Positions 34,601-45,430 of a stretch of DNA of 64,000 nucleotides are shown one piece after another; the stretch's first letter is position 1, and each line of letters opens with the position of its first letter. Origin of the DNA: Morella rubra. Lineage: Eukaryota; Streptophyta; Magnoliopsida; Fagales; Myricaceae. The notes beneath the pieces are model-generated. The model made no database searches and had not been told where the DNA came from. It saw nothing but the letters and a program-made list of their open reading frames with translations. Position numbers and translations under genes: made by a program. The DNA is taken from assembly GCA_003952965.2 (NCBI GenBank), contig CM025856.1:14980953-15044952 (forward strand), written 5' to 3'.

Positions 34601-36585
34601 CCCTGCATCACCTAAGGCAATGCAACTATTACATATTTGCTGAAAATTCAACAATCGCGACTATGCCGTGGTGCAGAAGGGTGATGGCTACATGATGGCC
34701 TAAGAAAATTAAGGACAAGAGGCTGGATCGGGGAACAGCTTCGTTAACAACGGATTCATATGGATCAAGTACGTACGTGCTTCTTGACCAAAGCAAATCT
34801 TTAATGTTTGCCACTAAAGATTGGTTCTCTCATGACCCTGAAAGCACAGTGTATAAGCTATGTTGTTTGGTTGACTGTATGATAATTTGTAGCAGCATTT
34901 CAGCTCGAAATATTACTGCGTCTGTCCCTCCTCCACCGGCGACTGGCCAGATTCGCTAGGGTAGAAAACCACTCCAGTCGAACTCTCTCAAGTCTCTCTC
35001 TCTCTCAACCTCTCTTTCTCTCTCTCGAGTTCTCTACCTCTCAGCCGCCCACCACCCACCAGGTCAGACCAGCCTCTCTCCCTCTTCTCTCAGCCTCTCT
35101 CTCTCTCAGCTAGCTAGGGTCTGAATTGATTTGTTAGGGCTTGAATTGAATTGTGAATTTGTTAGGGTTTGAATTGAATTGTAAATTTGTTAGGGCCTGA
35201 ATTGAATTTGCTGAACTTGTGAATTTGTTATGATTTTTCTTGAATTGAATTGTGAATTTGTTAGGGTTTGAAATTGATTTGTTAGGCTTATGAACTATGT
35301 CTTACTTCTGATCAAATTCCATTAAATCTTACAGGTGTTATTATGTTGTGTGGGAAGGATTAAGTGTTTGATAATCAATTCTTCCCTAAAACGCATTTTT
35401 TTATAGTATAAATTGCAAGAAAAAAAAGGTGAAAACAAAAAGAGAGTGACTGGGATGTTTCTCTTGCCATTCATAATACACCAATGGACAAAGTATTTAC
35501 ATGCTTTCTTTGATTAACAATATGTAAGGTTCTATTCCCAAACATATACTATGTTCTTTAAAATATCGATATAATTAGATATTATTCAACTTTTTCACAT
35601 ATGCAAACCTCCACGTGGATACTTATCCCACTACACCAATCTAATTTTCTTCTCTTTGCTGCTCATTCTAGTTCTTATCCCACTACACGAATATATGTTC
35701 TAACCAGCTTCAAACATTCCCATTTCCATCATTAGTTTCCATTTTGTGTGTTCTGTTAACTTTTTTGTATCAAACTTGTGACCAAGTTTTGAATTGATTT
35801 GTTAGGGCTGGAATTGAATTGTGAAGGCAGTGGAAGTGAATGTGATAGTGATTTGATTTTTTATCCCCAGATTTTTTATATGAACACTGCATATGTAGTA
35901 AGGTCATTTTTGTTTCTAGATTGAATTGGTTAATAGATTTTGTTTCGTTTAGTCCGGATGATATTGTTGCTGACCTAAGTTTCGATATTTTTAATGTTTT
36001 TAGTCCTTAATTTTCGATATTTTAAGTGTAAGACACTTTTTGCATTATGTAGGGGAAAGAAAAAATTTGCCATTTTGCCATATATAGGAGTTTGCCCCCT
36101 TCAAATTCAATCCTGATTCCGCCACTGCTTATAATCATCTCTAATCCAAATTTTGAGCATTATGCATCAACCAAAACTATGCACGTGGGTATATAGAATT
36201 CCCAAAATCAAGTTGTGTACGATACTAACCAATCAAGCTCAGGTGGGAGGCATTGTGAGCCGAGCCGGCAGTTCCTTCGGAGGCACGATTTCGCTTACCC
36301 CTAGGACGAGCCTCTTCGAAATCATCTTCGGGAGAACTCTCTCTGTCTATCTGGTCACTTGCTTCACTAGTCCGTTCACGGTTCTCGGCACTAGTACCAT
36401 TTGCCTTGCTGGTTTGGTTCGCACTAAGTTGAGCCTGAACCTGAGCCCTTGCCCGTTTCTGCTTTACTCCAAAAATAACAGAAATTAGGTCAAATTACAC
36501 ACACACAGAGAAAGAGAAAGATAGAGATGAACAAACTCACGGAGCGGCGAGTTGAGTTTTCGGGGGGTGGAGGAGGGTCCTCCAT
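25695..36585 (-). CDS. SCC3: Cohesin subunit SCC3 (STAG/SA homologue)
   Basis: SCC3 binds the RAD21/REC8 kleisin and stabilises cohesin on DNA for sister-chromatid cohesion in mitosis and meiosis. Exons, 5' to 3': 36541-36585, 36230-36458, 33506-33618, 32826-32918, 32481-32644, 32153-32389, 31841-31985, 31567-31745, 31299-31444, 31083-31210, 29884-30057, 29387-29548, 29097-29297, 28883-29020, 28599-28802, 28341-28485, 27530-27636, 27238-27375, 26506-26771, 26264-26388, 26149-26217, 25695-25984. All junctions are GT-AG and phases agree, giving 1165 aa (1142 without the 69-nt exon). The STAG region (CHGP-type, [17 protein letters not shown]) covers about residues 165-290. The stromalin conservative domain ([20 protein letters not shown]) starts near 294. 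An acidic C-tail carries an AT-hook-like [10 protein letters not shown]. The start [15 protein letters not shown] is the first ATG in good context. Arabidopsis SCC3 is, from memory, about 1100 aa. Confidence 0.95.
26149..26217 (-). CDS. SCC3: SCC3 exon 21, symmetric 69-nt candidate cassette exon
   Basis: On the minus strand, TTTCCCACAG precedes ATGCTCTTG and the piece ends GAAG before GTTTTGG. It encodes [20 protein letters not shown] plus a few residues, with no stop. Entry and exit are both phase 1, so including or skipping it keeps the frame: exon 20 joins directly to exon 22 as [14 protein letters not shown]. If the weak donor (GTTTTG) is ignored, the exon reads on to a stop after about 28 more codons and would give a short tail without the AT-hook. 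I do not recall this peptide in SCC3 of other plants. Confidence 0.5.
33102..33402. mobile_element. Probable MULE-type MITE in SCC3 intron 2
   Basis: The ends GGAGAAATTACACTTTG and GGAAGATACATTTTGC (read from the other strand) are imperfect inverted repeats that continue with ACTACCA/TAGTTAGAG-like sequence. The interior repeats phrases such as 'cactttgcaccctaa' and 'ggtgcaat' in opposite orientation. The target duplication is not clear, so the borders are approximate. The organisation resembles the better preserved element at 40513-40847. Confidence 0.6.
34371..36127 (+). mobile_element. Non-autonomous hAT element, 1757 bp, in SCC3 intron 2
   Basis: The ends are CAGTGGTGGAACCAAG and, read from the other strand, CAGTGGCGGAATCAGG. 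The flanks are CTTGTAAT (34363-34370) and CTTATAAT (36128-36135), seven of eight identical. Inside, 35948-35985 keeps a scrap of the transposase (the codons for SPDDIVAD), and 35990-36127 matches the right end of the 8513-12794 element, so it is an internally deleted derivative. It accounts for most of the 2.6-kb intron 2 of SCC3. Confidence 0.88.
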
Positions 36586-37529
36586 GAGTTGTTTAGTACG
36601 TCTGTGACCAGAAGACTAGTACTGGAGATTTAGCCCTAGAAATTTACACGCGCTGGGAGAGAGAGGGTTGGGTCGAGTGTGAATTTTGGCCTAGACGTAA
36701 AAAAATGAGAGAAAGTGGAAACAGAAAATCTCCCGCCTAATGAAGAGTTTGGGATCCATGGGCATCAGATCTATCATCGGCTAAATGAGAGGGCCGTACT
36801 CTGTTTAACTATCGTGAGCTCTCCACCGTATTTATTCTCTCGTGTCCCGCTTTTAAGGAAAATTGTTTTCTTTTACTTACCCAAAAAAAAAATTTGTTTT
36901 CTTTTCTCTTTAAAGGCAAATCGTTGGTTACATGTCACGATTCAAATACAAGGATTGAACTAACGACTTCCAATTTTTTTTTACCCACAAAAATAAAATA
37001 AAATAAAATAAAAAAGGACTTATATTTTCTCATTACATTATTATCTTCTTCTTTTTTTTCTTTTTTTCTTTTTTCTTTTCCCAGGCGTACTGTGTACATC
37101 TCTATTCTTCCTGATGGTCACAGCATTAAATATAAACGGAATCTAGAGAGAGCTATAATTTTCCTCCCTCGACTGCCCCTCTCACCTCTAGTGGCCATAA
37201 GTTCTAATAAATCCTCCATTCCCAACATCTCTGGGAGCTTTTTCCCATGAACTTAAAGTTCAGATCTAAAACATTTCAGGAGGTCTTCAAAACATTCAAA
37301 TCACAAGAATAGCTCTAATATCGTTCGGCCTCTATGTCCATTCAAGGTAGTCGCTGACACGACATCCCCCGAAGGATATTGGTTTGGTAAAAAATTATAA
37401 AATTTTTAAATTTTGATAAAATTGTGAATATTTATGTAAATTAGAGTTTTATAAATTTTTGTGTAAAAATTGATGAAAAGTTTTAAGATATTTTTTTTTG
37501 TTGAATTTGTAAAAAGGTGTAGAGATAGA
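36586..37529. other. SCC3 5' UTR and upstream region
   Basis: The first 100 bases before the SCC3 start are unremarkable. Further up are T-rich and CT-rich runs (about 37010-37085). No clear TATA box was identified, and no other gene is visible. Confidence 0.5.
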
Positions 37530-37554
37530 TAGGGCTGCAAGACCGAAAATCCTC

Positions 37555-38095
37555 TATGCTCATACTATAGTTTGTTCATTAATTTAAATATGTGAATTCA
37601 TTTAAAACTTAAAGATGTGAATTCATTTAAAACTTAAAAATATTCATTTAACTACTACTATAGTTTGCTCATTAATTTAAATATGTGAATTCATTTAAAG
37701 ACTTAAAAATGTGAATTCATTTTACTTAATAGTTTGCTCATTATTTTAAATATGTGAATTCATTTAAATAATAGTTTGTTCATTAATTTAAATATGTAAA
37801 TTTATTTAAAGACTTAAAAATATGAATTCATTTAACTATTACTATAGTTTGCTCATTAATTTAAAATGTGAATTCATTTAATTTATTATAGTTTGATTAA
37901 TTTAAATATTTGAATTGATTTAAAGACTTAAAAATGTGAATTCATTTAAATAATTTGCTTATTAATTTAAAAATGAATTCATTTAAAGACTTAAAAATGT
38001 GAATTCATTTAACTCCTACTATAGTTTGCTCATTAATTTAAATATGTAAATTCATTTAAAGACTTAAAAATGTGAATTCATTTAACTCTTACCAT
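37555..38095. repeat. AT-rich tandem/interspersed array inside the hAT-like element
   Basis: Units of roughly 45-95 bp are built from ATAGTTTGCTCATTAATTTA, AATATGTGAATTCATTTAAA and GACTTAAAAATGTGAATTCA. About eight to nine irregular repeats follow each other. Confidence 0.88.
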
Positions 38096-38319
38096 CAATA
38101 TATGTATAAATAAATAGCACGTGATATTTTATAAGACATACAATTCCTATTTAAGTTGAAAAAATTGCTAGTATTATTTATAAATGATTATTGAATTGTA
38201 AAGTTAACGTAAAAAATGGATGATTTATTGATTTTGATTGAATATGAGTTTTAAGATAATAAATAGCCTGCCATTCTTTTCTTTTTTTTTTTTAAAAAAT
38301 ATAATATATATATATACAC

Positions 38320-38470
38320 AATGCGGTCCGGTCCGGTCCGGACCGCATTTTTAAAAACCCTAGACCGGACCGGACCGCATTATCCGGTTTATAAAATCCG
38401 GTCCGGACCGGACCGGATTTAATTTGCAAAAACCACAAAACTGGTCCGGTCCGGTCTACGGTCCGGTTTT
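38320..38470. repeat. Subterminal GGTCCG palindrome cluster
   Basis: Four bursts of GGTCCGGTCCGG or its reverse complement CCGGACCGGACC lie within 150 bp, some joined head to head. One perfect palindrome is ATGCGGTCCGG...CCGGACCGCAT at about 38321-38348. The surrounding sequence is strongly AT-rich, so the cluster is not background composition. Confidence 0.9.
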
Positions 38471-38553
38471 GATCACCCCTAGAGATAGATGATTTGATGT
38501 AATTATTTAATAAAAAATATTTTGTATTAGATGAAAAAGTATGGAGAGAGAAG

Positions 38554-39057
38554 AGGCATGTTCATTTTGGTAAAATTTTAAGAATTTTAACATGGTATTT
38601 GAAAATAAAATTTTGTTAAAATTTTATGGTAAAATTTTAATAGTTGGTGAAAAAGTGAAAAAATTGGAAAAAAAAGTGAGGAAAGAGTAATTTTTGTAAT
38701 GATGATAAAATTTTAGGTATGTAAGTATGGTGTGAATTTTTAGGTGATGTTAAAGTTTTATTGGTATTTGTGATAAAAATTGTTGAATAGTATTGATGTT
38801 TGTAAAAAAAGTAATGTTGAGTTGTATTGGTATTTGTGTAGAAGTAATGTTGGATTATAATTTTAGAGAATTGGATTCAAATTCTAAAATTTTCATGCCC
38901 AAGATTTGTTATAATTTTTTTTTTAAAAGGTATTGGAGTTTGTATGAAAAGTTGTTGAAGATAGTGTAAAAAGTATTGGTATTTGTGTCTACATTTTTAA
39001 ATTTTTTGATGTTTGTTTTGCAAATTTTATTAAATACTTTTAGAAACGAACATGCCC
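38554..39057. mobile_element. Possible small terminal-inverted-repeat element
   Basis: AGGCATGTTCATTTTGG near 38554 faces its inverse AAACGAACATGCCCT near 39057. The interior is very AT-rich with repeated AAAATTTTA. I found no target duplication. A similar start (GTGTTCGTTTTTGTTTGAAT) appears at 63910 near the window end. Confidence 0.35.
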
Positions 39058-39906
39058 TAAATCTCACATATCTGTATATTTCTTTTTTATTTTAAACTAC
39101 TTATAATTTAATATTTGGGAGTCAAAATTTTAAACTTAATTCTCTAAAATTCTTTCTCTATCAAATCACTACTTTTCATTTCAAATAAATTTTAAAAATT
39201 TCATTTAAATAATATCTCTCTTCACTTTTTTAATAACTCCAATACTCTAAAATTTTAAACATCCAAATTTTAATAATCAAAACTCCAAAATTTTAACAAT
39301 CAAATACCAAGTTTAGTAATTCTTCTGTTTCTTGGGTATGGTTTGGGTTTGTTACGATGAAAGGATAAAAAAAAAAAACGTGGAAATGACATGTTAACAT
39401 TTCCATTTCCCTTGGAATAAGAGGAGTTCGAGAAGTAAACGAGCTTCCACCGGCTGGCGGCTGCTCAGTTCCGTCACTCCAACGGGAGCCCAAAAGTAAC
39501 AATGGAGAAGACTTCTCCAGGAAGTTAAGCCATAGATTCATGATAGTAATAATTTGCATGCCCAATTTCTTTAGCATATTAGTACGTATTTAATTGCAGT
39601 TTGTTATATCACTAAAACACACTGAACCGAACATAATCCTCAGCTCCTTCCAATAAACATGAACATCAGAGGGATCCAACAGGATATCAGTTCCATTGTA
39701 CCCTACGATTTTGACACAAACTTAAAACTGCAAGCGCAGGGATATACTTTATAACTTAAACAGCAGGGCTGGAAACCACCTTTTGGGGCAATGGCATTGC
39801 CCCAGAAATTGGTTCGGAGGACCTAATCAAACCAGGCAAAAATATATTGCCAAAAACATAATGAGTGAAAGAGATGTGTCAGATCTCAACACGACACAGA
39901 ACTACA
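39058..39906. other. Region downstream of NPL4, no gene
   Basis: AT-rich left half, then ordinary sequence that should contain the NPL4 3' UTR. A minus-strand ORF at 39293-39577 has no recognisable motif. Confidence 0.5.
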
Positions 39907-42900
39907 TCAAGAACTGGCCAAGGACTCGATCAGGAGTTGGTAACCTTCTGGTACAGCTGCCTGTCTCTGCACACACTCTGCCAGTGCCGGAACATCAGAA
40001 CTGAGGTCCAAAAATCTGGCCAGTAAAAGCAGCAAATGAAAATCGGAAATACGCTTCACAAAAGGAAAACTCTTTGTCCGGTCCAGATGATTCTTCAGTG
40101 CCCTCATGGTCACTGGGGAATTCCGATTCTCAATGGGAAATGTTGATGAAAGAGGACCCTGCATTGCAATAAAAATATTACATTAGCACCTGCAGTGTAG
40201 CAGCAAGTGAACATTGTTCATAAAATTTTCATTAAACATTTAGAACACCGAAAGCAGGTTACTTAATGCAGCAACAGAAGCTTCAAAGTTGAAAATGTGC
40301 GAATAGATAAAGATTCACTTGGTCAATGGTTCTCATCCACATACAGATATCCAGCACATGATCAGATAAAAACGTACACCTGTGGATTCTTTCCGTGGAC
40401 CATTAGTAAGTATGCTTCCAAATCTATTAATACCTCATGTTCTGACACCTAGAAATGTCAAAATTGCAGTAAAACACATGAACCTGGAAACACCCAACCA
40501 TGATATGAATAAGGGTTAAATACACTTTGCCCCTTTATCTTTGGGTCATTTACACTTTGCACCCCGATGTATTATTTTTGACACATTGGACCCCTTAACT
40601 TACACATTTTTTCACTTTGGACCCCGCACCCAAATTGTCCGTTAATTTAGACGATTCGTTAAATTTTACAATGTGTACTTACGCCAAAAGATTAAGGGGG
40701 CATGTGTACAACGTTTTGACGGAATCCGTTTAAATTAACGGGAAATTTGAGTGCGGGGTCCAAAGTAAAAAAATGTGTTAAGTAATGTAATACGGGGTGC
40801 AATGTGTAAATGACCCCAAAATAAGGCGGGCAAAGTGTATTTAACCCTATGAATAAAGAAGAAGCTTTTTTTTGATAAATAATATGAATAAAGAAGCTAT
40901 AAGAAAAACTATAGGCAGAATTATAAACCAGCACTTAAGCAATTATCGCCTTTCCAATTCCCTGTATTCGATGAGAGCAACATGGAATTTATGGAACACA
41001 GCATGCCAAAGAAGGATTGTGAACATGACATGTAAAAGAAAATCACACACAGGGGTTGAGAAAATTTGGATACTTTGGGCCATTGTATGTCAGAGGGTTC
41101 GTCTTGCTAGATCAAGGATCACAAGGCCAGACCTATTAATCAAAAGAATGCCAGTGCAGGTACTTTGTTTAAAGATAAATCATTAAGATTCTTTTTTAAA
41201 AAATAAGCCTAAAAATTATGAGAAACAAAAACCAGCCTGTTTAACACTTCACCTAGCCCTGAAAATAGGCTGACACAGCAGTACAGCTAAAGTGAAAACT
41301 AACTTAAAGACGAACCTTTGAAATAATTCTCCAAATGAACAAAGATGAGAAATTATAGACAAAAAGGTTAACCAAAGTTAAAGTTTGCCTAGACCAGAGC
41401 TGAACAGCAATTCTGAATTTGAACCCTCCCTTCCAACGCGAAGTAACATTAGTATCAAACAACACCTTTTAGAAACACTACCTTGACACAATTCTGAACT
41501 TGAACCCATTTTCAAAAAATTGGATGGTGAAAATAACCTACATGTTCAAGTTGTCATGCTCTACGTTTGTTGCTGGTTTCTTGAACACAGAGAGCAGAAA
41601 AAGTAAACAATGCACAACAAATTGCCACTCATTTATCCATAACCTATAGGACAAATTGCCACTAATTTATCCATAACCTATAGGTGTCACAAAGATGTAT
41701 TACCAGCAAATGCATCAACATCAACAACACAGGTAGTCTGACTTGGGCAAAACCGCAGCAAAATGAAGGCAACCTTCATCATGTGGTTCTTAATTAAAAT
41801 ATCAAATTCCATGACCTCAAATTTTCCCGTGTTCACTCTTTGTCCCCTCCTTTCTGCGTAAGTGGTAAAAGTTATCTTCTATAAGTAAACCCCACCAAAG
41901 GAGAAGGCACAATTATCCCTAGTGAAAAACCAAGGGAAAGTTAACTTCGAACGATGACATAATCCCTACAAGCAACCATGTAAACTATCAAAGCCCCGAT
42001 CTTTGTAAAAGATCACAATTCGGTATACTTGCTACAAATAAAATAAAAAAAGCCTTGTGATGGTAGGATAAACGTTGCCACACTGTACAGCAACAACTAA
42101 ACATAAACAAATCACCGCCAATAGCATGAATTGGAGAATCCTATTACGCAAGTAAAAGACAGAGCAACATAGTCAAACCTGGTGATCAAAAATCTTAACC
42201 ACCACCAAGAAAAAATCATTGTCAACCTCCCTAGTATCCTTCACTCCGACCACCACATCCTTCTTCATCTTCGAAAGCTTCGGATCGGCGTCCTCGGCAA
42301 TCTCCGTCTCAAACCACGCTTCCTTGTACAACTTAATGCAATTATCACTCATCTGAAACGCCTCGAAATGCACATCAGCCCCACCATCCTCATTCACCTC
42401 AAGCTTCACCAAGGCCGTGACCCACTCCTTCAACCCGCTCTCGGCATGAAACTCCGCCGCCTGGAGTACCTCCCTGTTTGACAGAGTGTAATCCTTCTTG
42501 TCCTGACTGATCGTCTGCGTGAATATGAACCCGACCCTCCTCATTCCCAACCCAACCGCAATCGCTTCGACCAACTTCTCCTCATCTGGGTCTCTCAGAA
42601 TTGCCAAGTGCTCCTCAGTCCCTTGCTGCGGCGGCTCGTAGATGAAATCCACCTCGACTTTCCCCTCCTCAGAGACGGTTCCATACATGAACCCGGCACG
42701 TTTGACTGCAAACGCGAGTGACTCGTTGACATAGTTCTGGAACGCGTTGGCACAGTCGCGGTCGAAGGAGACGAGCTCGCAATGCGGGTTCTCCTGGCGT
42801 GTGACTCGCATCTGCTTAGCGATGAGGTCGTCCATGGTCATCTTGCGGCCGAAAGAGCCGGCCGGGTGGAAGGTCGGGCCCGAAACGGTGCGCTCCCCCT

Positions 42901-43159
42901 CGTAGGCGAGGAAGACAATGGAGCCGTGGGAGAGATTGAGCGCGGAGAGAGTGGTACTAGGGTCCGACATGTCTGTGAACCTGAGAAGATCGGCGGGGGT
43001 TTTGGCCAAGAGGAGGTTCTGATTGGTGGAGAGGGTTTGGTTCTGAACGGGGATACGGAGATGAGATTGGATTAGAGCTTTGAGTTGAGAGACAGTGACT
43101 TGCGGGCTCTCCAATGAAACTCGCTCTAAGCCGTCGCGGCTTCGGACTCTGAGCATCAT
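39907..43159 (-). CDS. NPL4: NPL4-like protein, CDC48 co-factor
   Basis: NPL4 pairs with UFD1 to hand polyubiquitinated proteins to the AAA-ATPase CDC48/p97, for example in ER-associated degradation. Exon 1 is 42179-43159 (327 codons). Exon 2 is 39907-40158 (84 codons with the TGA stop). The single 2020-nt intron is GT-AG and phase 0, giving 410 aa. Arabidopsis NPL4 proteins are, from memory, about 413 aa. Residues 1-80 form the ubiquitin-like N-terminal domain (MMLRVRSRDGLERVSLESP). The MPN-type core follows (FGRKMTMDDLIAKQMRV, DCANAFQNYVNESLAF, NDFFLVVVKIFDHQ). The tail reads ENRNSPVTMRALKNHL and ends PEGYQLLIESLASS. The animal NZF zinc finger is absent, as in other plant forms. Start: first of two adjacent ATGs. 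A TATA box lies about 185 bp upstream. Confidence 0.96.
40513..40847. mobile_element. MULE-type MITE, 335 bp, in the NPL4 intron
   Basis: Ends GGGTTAAATACACTTTGCCC and GGGCAAAGTGTATTTAACCC are perfect 20-bp inverted repeats, and the near-palindromic structure continues inward. The flanking 9-bp repeat TATGAATAA is perfect (40504-40512 and 40848-40856). The related segment at 44333-44800 lacks this insertion, which gives an independent empty site. Confidence 0.95.
41617..41684. repeat. 34-bp tandem duplication in the NPL4 intron
   Basis: Two adjacent units (41617-41650, 41651-41684) beginning ACAAATTGCCACT and ending AACCTATAGG, with one mismatch. Confidence 0.9.
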
Positions 43160-43340
43160 CGTAAAGAACTGAACTGTGCTCTCGGAGAAGAACTAAACTG
43201 TTGCAGAGGTTTTAATATGAAATTTGGTCGGCGTAAGTGAATGGAGTGCTTGAAGTGGAATCGAAGCGAGGGAATGGAATTTGCTTTCTTGAGGAAGGGG
43301 TGGAGGAAAAGAATAGAGGAGGATCGTGGTGTGACAGAAG

Positions 43341-43347
43341 TTATATA
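43341..43347 (-). promoter_or_regulatory. Probable TATA box of NPL4
   Basis: The minus strand reads CTCTATATAACTTCTG here, about 185 bp before the start codon, a plausible distance given a 5' leader of about 150 nt. Confidence 0.55.
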
Positions 43348-43416
43348 GAGAAGCAGGAGTTTTGATGGCGTAAGATGCCTAATGCCGAATGGAACCTAAC
43401 TACTGAGGGGGTCTGT

Positions 43417-43482
43417 TCCTGGGCCTGGGTTTGTGCCCGGGTTTGGGTTTGGGTCTGGGTCTGGGCCTGAGTCTGAGTCTGG
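43417..43482 (-). repeat. GGGTTT/GGGTCT-type G-rich repeat upstream of NPL4
   Basis: On the plus strand a run of about ten GG or GGG tracts is separated by 3-5 bases (for example GTTTGGGTTTGGGTCTGGG). It lies about 260-320 bp upstream of the NPL4 start. The minus-strand ORFs over it are translations of the repeat. Confidence 0.8.
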
Positions 43483-43720
43483 GTGTAGGCGCTTAGATGA
43501 AGGGTGAAACTTGAGGCTCTCACTTGTGCAAAACCAAAGCCCAGCATAGTCTAAGCGATCACTGAAAAGAATCAGTGTTGGCCCATTTTTGGCCCACAAA
43601 GAATCCCACTCGGTGCAATAGACGTCCAAAATAACCAGGGTAATTTGGTAACAGTTGGTGTAATATTTCATTGCTGCACCAGAAGATTCAAAACAGTCTT
43701 AACCATTGGGTTGTTCTATC

Positions 43721-43872
43721 TAGGGCTGTTCAGTCATGGGCCCAAATCTACCGGGCGGACCAAAACCGTCTGAGCCCAACCGGTTATGTTAAGGCCCGAT
43801 TGACTGTCGATCTAGGCCTCCTAAAAACCGTGGGCCTTGGTTCAGTTCACAGTTGGTCGGTTTTTACCCCTA
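43721..43872. mobile_element. hAT MITE, 152 bp, perfect 8-bp target duplication
   Basis: It starts TAGGGCTGTTCAG and ends TTTTTACCCCTA. Identical GTTCTATC flanks it (43713-43720 and 43873-43880). The interior is rich in GGGCC and CCGGTT words. Same TAGGGNTG end type as the 37530 element. Confidence 0.87.
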
Positions 43873-43880
43873 GTTCTATC

Positions 43881-44332
43881 AATTGCCTTTAACGGCAGCC
43901 CTTGCCTTGGCATAATCAAGGAATAGACAAATTTGTTGGAACCACTTCTCACCTTCTTATATATTTTCACTTTGCACTGGATCACTATATTCTAGTGTTT
44001 ATAGGGATTCCAACCCTCTCATTTATAATTTTTTACTCGAATTGCACGATAATAATAAAATACTTAAAATGAAAGGAAAAAAATAGATAAAAGTTAAAGA
44101 AATATTTAAATTAAAAATAAAACAAACTTAAGAAAAAAAATCACAAGGGTAAAAAAATGATAAATAAATAAATAAAAAGATTTAAAACATTAAAATAGAA
44201 ACAAAGAAACAGAGAAATCACAATTAAACAATAAATTAAACTAACCAAAAAACGAAAATCAATTGCAAATACAATTAGAAAACAGAAAAAAAAAAAAATA
44301 GAAACCCACTAGCGAAAGAATAAAAGCTACTA
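43881..44332. other. A-rich intergenic DNA
   Basis: Poly-A and AAATAAA-like runs dominate. No gene or transposon ends recognised. Confidence 0.6.
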
Positions 44333-44800
44333 ATTATACCTCATGCTCTGACACCAAAAAACGTTAAATTAAATTGCAGTAAAACACATGAACCTGGAAA
44401 ACACCCAACCATGATATGAAGAAAGAAGCTGTAAGAAAAACTATCGGCAGAATTATTAGAAGAATGGCGAGAACAAATCTATAAATCAGCAGCACTTAGG
44501 CATGCATGGAATTTGTGGAACACAGCAGGCATGCCAAAGAAGGATTGTGAACATGACATGTACAAGAAAATAACAGACAAGGGTGCAGAAAATTAGGATA
44601 CTTTGGGCCATTGTATGTCAGAGGGTTCATCTTTGCTAGATCAAGGATCAAAAGTCCCAGACCTATTAATCAAAAGAATGCCAGTACAGGTACTTTGTTT
44701 AAAGATAAATCATCGAGATTCTTTTTTTTAAAAAAAATAAGCCAAAAAAATCAAGAGAAACAAAAACTAGCATGTTTAACACTTCATGCCTAGCCCTGAA
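44333..44800 (+). repeat. Diverged duplicate of NPL4 intron sequence
   Basis: It matches about 40427-41266 of the NPL4 intron in the same plus-strand orientation. Shared phrases include GCAGTAAAACACATGAACCT, GGATTGTGAACATGACATGT and TACTTTGTTTAAAGATAAAT. It lacks the 335-bp MITE and some other stretches. Substitutions and small indels are scattered, so the duplication is not recent. It lies about 1.2 kb upstream of the NPL4 start. Confidence 0.85.
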
Positions 44801-44840
44801 AACAAAAACTAAAAATTAACTCAATTTTTAGGACTATTAT

Positions 44841-45428
44841 TGTAACACCCCTCTTTTGCCACCGAAGGAAGATGGGATTATTGACCTAACCTCCGACACT
44901 GAGTCGAAGATTGACTAGATGTCAGTTGTAGTCGCTTTTTGTTTAGTTAGTTTAAATCCTATTTCAGTCGGATGTTGTAAGACGGAAAGCTGTAGACAGC
45001 TTCCGTTTTTGTAATTATTTACCTTGTTACTTTTGTATCCTCGTTAAGGATTTCTTTGTTCTTTGTAAAGTGCTACTAGTGGAAAAATTATGTATTTATC
45101 TTTGTGATATTTCCTCTTGTTCTGTTTTTTTTTGTTCCTTACGCCACAAGCTACCTTCACTTTTTTATCTTTGTAAGTCCATCTCCTGAATTAATTAATT
45201 TATTTTATTTTCCTTATTCAATTCAATGTGGTCTGTTTATGAAATCTCTGACACTATTATTTTTCCTTCCTTAATATACTTCTATATTTCACTAAAACGT
45301 TTCCGCTAAACTTTTTCAACGCCAGTTATCAGGCCTTTATAGGATTAATGCGTGTCGTAATCTCTGCTTGTGTACATTCCATTACTATAGGAGAGCCTAG
45401 GGGGTAAGTACTGGCACGGGGCGTAATA
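44841..45428 (+). repeat. 5' LTR of the gypsy element, internally deleted
   Basis: The first roughly 18 bases match an LTR start. At about 44860 the sequence jumps to what is the last part of the 3' LTR (about 53635 onward) and runs to 45428. The full LTR is about 3.4 kb, so some 2.8 kb is missing. The terminus GCGTAATA is a decayed form of GTGTGACA in the 3' copy. Confidence 0.82.
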
Positions 45429-45430
45429 GT

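Larger units (their letters stand above)
37530..38481. mobile_element. hAT-like element, 952 bp, perfect 8-bp target duplication
   Basis: It starts TAGGGCTGCAAGACCG and ends ATCACCCCTA, with imperfect TAGGGNTG-type inverted ends. It is flanked by identical GAGATAGA at 37522-37529 and 38482-38489. The interior is an AT-rich tandem array (37555-38095) and, near the right end, a dense cluster of GGTCCG/CCGGACC words (38320-38470). There is no coding region. The TAGGGNTG ends match the small element at 43721-43872. Confidence 0.88.

Noticed and set aside
36153..36488. 111-codon plus-strand ORF
   Set aside because: Antisense to SCC3 exon 2.
37555..38095. Array considered as a CRISPR-like or satellite locus
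   Set aside because: Irregular AT-rich repeats without regular spacers, inside a hAT-like element of a plant genome.
42782..43075. Plus-strand ORFs opposite NPL4 exon 1 (also 42182-42481)
   Set aside because: Shadows of the strongly supported NPL4 coding exon.
43341..43547. Minus-strand ORF with TQTQTQ repeats
   Set aside because: Translation of the G-rich promoter repeat.
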